Below, one piece after another: positions 59,009-64,000 of a stretch of DNA of 64,000 nucleotides. The notes under the pieces are model-generated. The model ran no database searches. It saw nothing but the letters and a program-made list of their open reading frames with translations, and was not told the origin of the DNA. Position 1 is the first letter of the stretch; every line of letters starts with the position of its first letter. Source of the stretch: Chrysoperla carnea (lineage: Eukaryota > Arthropoda > Insecta > Neuroptera > Chrysopidae); assembly GCF_905475395.1 (NCBI RefSeq), contig NC_058339.1, forward strand, positions 15,570,001 through 15,634,000. Direction: 5' to 3'. The position numbers were made by a program, and so were the translations under genes.

Positions 59009-60988
59009 TTTTTTCTATGCAATTTTATGAAATTTAATTTACATTCCCAAAATATACAATTGTATTCCTTAAAATATTGTTTAAAGAAAATCGAGATTAT
59101 TATTTTATAATAATGAAAAATTATTAAAAAACGAAATTCTAATTATGCATTCATAAATGAAGAGTCTTCGAGGAAAATGAGGCAAATAATTGAAATAATC
59201 ATATTTGTAAGGTCAATAATTTATATTTACTTAACATTTATATTCCAATTTTTTAATTTAAATATATGGGGAAAGTGGAACCCAGTAAAAACAAAACTTA
59301 AGAGATAATTTTTTTAAACTAATGTTATTGGCACTTTAGAAATTATATTTGCTGTACTAAGACCCAGGTCAGCCAGTGTGAGTTTGGAAAATTGTTATTA
59401 CTACCTTTTATAAAGTAGATAAAATTTTCTATGAAGTAAGTCTTATCTCGTTTTTTTAAGCCAAATAGTTACAGAGATATGGCTCTTAAAATATCGCAGT
59501 TATTGTCTAAAAAGTAAAATTTTTTTTTTTTTTTCATTTTTCATAAATTTATTACTGACAGGTAAAATTTTTGGTCAATGTGGGTAGATCTTAGGGTTTG
59601 TTAGCACTTTGTGAAAGTAAAGATGAGCAGAGCAATTATTTTAGCAATTTTTTGCCACAGATAAGGATCACAATCATCGAACTATTTTTTAAATAAAAAT
59701 TGGATTTATTCGCAATAATGTTAGGTATTTACTAAAAACTATCAAAATTTGTAATAAACATGAAACATATGCTAGAATACAAAACAAAAAGTTCAAATAT
59801 GGAATGAGCTTATAAACAAATGTATTAAATCTATTTCAGTGGTTATCTAATATTATTTTAAATTTATTTACTCATTACTTTTAATATAATATTATATTTT
59901 TTCAAATTTTATCAATATGTGTATACTACAATACATAATAAAAACATTATATTTAAAAATTATTCTTCATTTCTGGAACCTTTTATGTAGTTTATTCCCG
60001 TTTCTTATAAAACACAAAAACCATTTGTGGATTAAAAGAATATTATTCTATGGAATAATATTCTTAGGTTATATTATTCTATGGAATATAATGGTTTTTT
60101 GTTTGTTTATACCGTGGAGATAGATGTTTATACTCTTTTCAACCACCATTACAGTGCCCCATATTCTAAATTTTTATATCAAGGATATTATAATACAATT
60201 GCCATAAAAATTCGATTAACGTCTCTAGCTCGAGATAAATTTAATTAAAGTTCGGATACCTAATAAGGAGGGCATAGAAGAATCGGTCCTTTAAAAAGTT
60301 TTTTAATTCTAGAAAAAAACTAACCTTCAGGTATTTTCAAAAAACTAACTGAATCAATGATATATTTGTCATGAGTTTAAAAAAAAAAAAAAAAACCAAA
60401 ATGATTAATATCGTAAAGTTAATGAATTTTATTGTTGAACAAAAAGGCTAGAGTATTGGTTGAAGAGAGATAATTATATTAGCACAGAACTTGGTACTCA
60501 ATATTTATTATGACAAATAGTCTCGCGGTACATTAGAGTTAAAAATAAGATATTATTTGACTGCAAGCGAGATAGAGAGAGACTTCTGCTCAAATCAAAT
60601 ATAAATGCTATATAAAATATACATTAATAATTATTTAAAAAAATAGTAATAATTAGTAAATTGTTACTACTTCGTTTTGCAATTTGATCCCTATTAAAAC
60701 TTGATTAAAATATACATGATAACTATGTCCTAAAATCTATTCAAAATTTGATTGAAAACTGAAAGAATTGGGCAAAATTGAACCTTTTGGTTTTTGTTTT
60801 CTTCCATATTTATTTCTGAATAAATAAAACGTATGCTTAATTAAATTAAATAATAAAAATTTAAATAACAAAATTTTTGAATAAATTGATTGGAAAACTG
60901 ACCGATAGATGGTATTAGATACGTAGTAACTAAAGTTGGTAAAACTGTGTTTCGTGTCATATTTGACTAATATCATTCTTATAAATAT
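59009..60988. other. Intergenic region between MGRN1 and RpL10
   Basis: Very AT-rich. A short palindromic stretch lies at 60040-60090 (TATTCTATGGAATAATATTC). 59517-59535 is a T-run and 60378-60396 an A-run. I see no gene or recognisable element. Confidence 0.5.
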
Positions 60989-61019
60989 CTTTTTCGTTGA
61001 GTCCTATTAACGGCATTAG
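60989..61019 (+). promoter_or_regulatory. Probable RpL10 transcription start with 5'TOP and non-coding leader exon
   Basis: CTTTTTCG at 60989 has the form of a terminal oligopyrimidine start, used by nearly all ribosomal protein mRNAs for growth-dependent translation. A donor (ATTAG|gtaggt, 61019/61020) follows, and the sequence just before the RpL10 ATG has an acceptor (AAATTTCAG|CCAAGATG, 61161). This suggests a leader of about 31 nt plus 5 nt. Inferred, not proven. Confidence 0.5.
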
Positions 61020-61166
61020 GTAGGTTAAAAAATTTATCCATAATCATCACGAAAATTACGTATAAATAGTGTGATTTTCTTCCAAAAACTAGTATTAATA
61101 TTCGAATTATATAAAATTACGTTAATATTACTTTAATAAATATTATATTTATAAATTTCAGCCAAG

Positions 61167-62868
61167 ATGGGTCGACGTCCAGCAAGATGGTAAGTACCTG
61201 TTCTTTTATGTTTTTACATATTTCTATTTTATTTCAATTGCAATTAAAGTTTTTTCAAATTAAATTTTAATATAATTTTCAAATTAAATTTTAACATGAT
61301 TAAAAATTGTTTTGTTGTAAAATTAGTGATTCAAGTGTTAAAATAATCGCTGGATAACATGTGACTTTTCGTAATATTGTGCAATAACCGTATTTTCTCT
61401 TTTAGTTACAGATACTGTAAAAACAAACCATACCCTAAATCACGGTTTTGTCGGGGTGTACCAGATCCAAAAATTCGTATTTTCGATTTGGGTAAAAAGA
61501 AAGCAGCCGTAGATGATTTCCCACTATGTGTACATTTAGTGTCAGATGAATATGAACAACTTAGTTCAGAAGCTTTAGAAGCTGGTCGTATTTGCTGTAA
61601 TAAATACCTTGTCAAAAATTGTGGTAAAGATCAATTCCACATTCGTATGAGATTACATCCTTTCCATGTTATTCGAATTAACAAGATGTTGTCCTGTGCC
61701 GGAGCTGATAGGTAAGTTCGAAATTATTATTATAAATTTTTGTTTAATGAATTAATGGTAATGTTTAATGAATTGCATCTTTTAAAATGAAAGTATAAGT
61801 AGTTTTATCCAAGAAAATCAATCAATAATGATTGTGGGTTTAACCCCCGTTTTTGTGACATAAGTCTTATCACAGAGGCCATCCACATCAATATTTGTTA
61901 AGTTAATCTTTACTTATTCAATTTTAAACATATTTTTACAATTACAAGCGACGACAATGTGATCAATTCTGCACTCCCATTAATTATAAATTGTTCACAC
62001 TGCCGTTGCCTGGATTCGAACCCGCAACCTAAGGCTAAATAGTCCAACGTTCTAAGACAAACGCCTTAGACCGCTCGGCTATTTAGGCTCTAATCAATCA
62101 ATCAAAATTTCTTGAGTTTTAATAACGTAGAAAACTTCCCAATAAATATTCACCAAAAAAGTGATAAATTGATTTGTGATAGGTAACAGAAAGGTACAAT
62201 TGATGAAAACTGATACACTAGTTTAGAGGAAACGTTCGAAATTTCGTATAAAGAAACTAACGTATAAATAATCTTTAAATCCTTAATGCCTTCGTTATCT
62301 CTACTCATACAATTTATTGTAAATTGGCTCGAAAATATTATCGATAAGTTTTTGATTTATTAGAAACTAATTGTTAGATATATAAGGGCGAAAATAATTA
62401 AAAATTCTAGATAAGTTGTTTAAATCACATAATTATTAAATTATCATTTGTTATTAGGCTCCAAACTGGAATGAGAGGAGCTTTTGGAAAACCACAAGGA
62501 ACAGTAGCTCGTGTAAACATTGGTCAACCAATCATGAGTGTACGTTCAAGTGAACGTTACAAGGCCGCTGTTATTGAAGCTTTACGTCGTGCCAAATTCA
62601 AGTTCCCAGGTCGTCAAAAGGTAATTTTCTTCAATTATGAATACTTACATTAAAAAGTTTAGTATGTAAACATTATTTACGTTTTTTCTTTTTGTTATAG
62701 ATCTATGTATCCAAAAAATGGGGCTTCACAAAATACGACCGTGATGAATATGAACAATTGAAAGCTGATGGACGTTTAGCTCAAGATGGATGCAATGTCC
62801 AATATCGTCCAGAACATGGTCCATTAGATAAATGGAAGAAAGTGCAGGAAGAAATTGCTGCCTTATAG
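61167..62868 (+). CDS. RpL10: 60S ribosomal protein L10 (uL16)
   Basis: Four exons: 61167-61189, 61406-61711, 62458-62620 and 62701-62868 (TAG), 219 aa, as long as other animal L10 proteins. It reads [37 protein letters not shown], '[40 protein letters not shown]', then '[14 protein letters not shown]'. uL16 joins the large subunit last, in the cytoplasm, and shapes the peptidyl-transferase and tRNA sites. The first coding exon holds only 23 nt. Intron 2 (61712-62457) contains a SINE. Less AT-rich codons than the surroundings fit high expression. Confidence 0.97.
61829..62090 (-). repeat. tRNA-derived SINE family A, intact copy in RpL10 intron 2
   Basis: Read on the minus strand: GAGCCTAAATAGCCGAGCGG (box A) ... 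GGTTGCGGGTTCGAATCCAG (box B), then CAACGGCAGTGTGAACAATT, GGGAGTGCAGAATTGATCAC, 'GATGTGGATGGCCTCTGTGA' and the tail CACAAAAACGGGGGTTAAAC-CCACAATC. The head has the long variable arm of a Leu/Ser tRNA. It serves as the uninterrupted reference for the copy split by the palindromic element. Confidence 0.9.
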
Positions 62869-62902
62869 ATTTTTTTTGTACATCAAAAATGTGATTTAAA
62901 AA

Positions 62903-62908
62903 AATAAA
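62903..62908 (+). terminator. RpL10 polyadenylation signal
   Basis: AATAAA lies 35 bp after the stop codon and is the first such hexamer; the 3' untranslated region would be very short, as is usual for ribosomal protein genes. Confidence 0.7.
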
Positions 62909-63348
62909 AAGTTTTAAATCGAAAATTCGTTTCTTTATTTAACCAATTTGCAATAAATTATTAAATTATTTTAAAATTCTACCCAACTAAATGACCATAA
63001 AGTACCTTTGAATTTTGAGGATCCGATGTAACATAAACGAAGTATGGATTCGTTATTTATCATTTGTTATCTTCGAATTTCTCTCATGAATATTAATCAA
63101 ATTGAAGTTTTTATGATTCATTTTGACAGATTGGAAAATAAAATGAACTGTAATTTACCCTTTCAAAATATTTTATCTGACTTTTTAAAACAGGTTTCAT
63201 TTTATTCGATAAGAAAAATTCTGAAAATGTGCGTTTAGCATAAAAAAAACAGTTTGCTATAGGAAATTTAATGGTATTTGATAAAAAATTTCATTTTACA
63301 TTGATTTGCAGACTCAAGTTAAAAGTTGCTTATTTATTAATTTTTTAA

Positions 63349-63972
63349 GGATGTATGAGCATGACAACAATGTTTGATTTAAAGGCTCAAAATTTGTTTG
63401 TAGGTAGTCTTTTACTCAAAGAATATGTGGTTAAAATTTCAGCTTAGGTAACCGTGCAAATTTTTAAGAAAAAAGTCATTAAAAGTCGATATAAAATACA
63501 TTGGCTCTTATGGAGGAATCTCAAAAAACGACATATTTTGGAAGTTTTTGATAATTTTCATTTGGAATGAATGAAACAAATTTAAAAAAAAACTTTTAAT
63601 AGAAAGTAAACATATTAGCAATGAATTAGAAAAGAAAAAAACTAAGTGTCACCGTGCATATAAGGGATGTAAGAGCAGGGTAGATTAAGGGTTGAAATTA
63701 TTTTTATCTTATTTTCAACTTTGATGATGAATTTTGTTATAACTTCATGAATGTAGACGAAAAATAAGAATAAAATTTTTCGATATGGTTTTCGAAATAT
63801 CGAAAGCTAAATAATTAAACAAAATTTTCGATATTTTGAAAATTAAGCCAGATATCGAAAAATTTTATTCTTACTTTTCGTCTTATATCGTCAAGTAATA
63901 ATATAAATTTATCATCAAAATTGAAAATATCTATTTTTAAATTTGTGCCCCCACTACCATGCTCATACACCC
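63349..63972. mobile_element. TTAA-flanked (piggyBac-type) non-autonomous element
   Basis: TTAA at 63345-63348 and 63973-63976 bracket inverted ends GGATGTATGAGCATG and CATGCTCATACACCC. Exact TTAA target sites mark piggyBac-type insertion. A second, inner inverted repeat at about 63758-63885 is built from CGAAAAATAAGAATAAAATT-TTTCGATAT and its mirror. No transposase. A stretch GGGTTGAAATTATTTTTATC (63690) resembles 6780-6805. Confidence 0.55.
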
Positions 63973-64000
63973 TTAATACCTAGATTAATTGTTTTATTCA

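Noticed and set aside
59917-60123. 68-codon hydrophobic frame between MGRN1 and RpL10
   Set aside because: Low-complexity AT-rich sequence gives Phe/Leu/Ile-rich chance frames; no start context or conservation pattern.

Overview
This is an AT-rich animal nuclear window. Short exons with GT-AG introns, a repeat-packed 37.6-kb intron, tRNA-derived SINEs, Helitron-like elements and MITEs, together with insect-like protein sequences, point to an insect. I cannot name the species. All functional calls are by reading translated exons; no database search was run.

Layout. (1) A SEC14-like lipid-transfer protein gene (+ strand) opens at 61 with an 18-codon first exon and resumes at 37747-43687, so intron 1 is about 37.6 kb. 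Nested in that intron on the minus strand is an armadillo-repeat gene, ARMC4/ODAD2 (fly gudu; 23444-26356). The rest of the intron is repeats: two satellite-like tandem families, tRNA-derived SINEs, Helitron-like elements, a pogo-like MITE, fold-back elements, a dispersed family with a TCTG microsatellite, and hAT transposase debris. (2) A tRNA-Thr(TGT) gene sits in SEC14-like intron 3 (40579-40651). (3) TXNDC17 (46427-47137, -) is followed by a tight minus-strand run MED9 - NCBP2AS2 - YIPF3 (51843 down to 48719), with only 7 nt between MED9 stop and NCBP2AS2 start. (4) MGRN1, an E3 ubiquitin ligase, runs + from 52705 to 59008 in ten exons. (5) RpL10 (61167-62868, +) closes the gene set, with a probable 5'TOP leader exon.

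The most unusual object is at 16703-23016: a near-perfect 6.3-kb palindrome (two arms of about 3.14 kb around a 36-bp loop). Each arm carries the same truncated protein-primed type B DNA polymerase of Polinton/Maverick type, with motifs A, B and C intact but no exonuclease region. The palindrome is bounded by AG...CT ends and an exact 6-bp duplication (AGGTTA), and it interrupts a tRNA-derived SINE whose two halves lie outside the ends. A second SINE copy in RpL10 intron 2 shows what the empty site looks like. This reads as a symmetrical, snap-back Polinton derivative that integrated as a palindrome, or an element whose two halves became homogenised afterwards.

The housekeeping genes share no single pathway: lipid transfer (SEC14-like), axonemal dynein assembly (ARMC4), thiol redox (TXNDC17), transcription (MED9), Golgi membrane (YIPF3), ubiquitination (MGRN1) and translation (RpL10).
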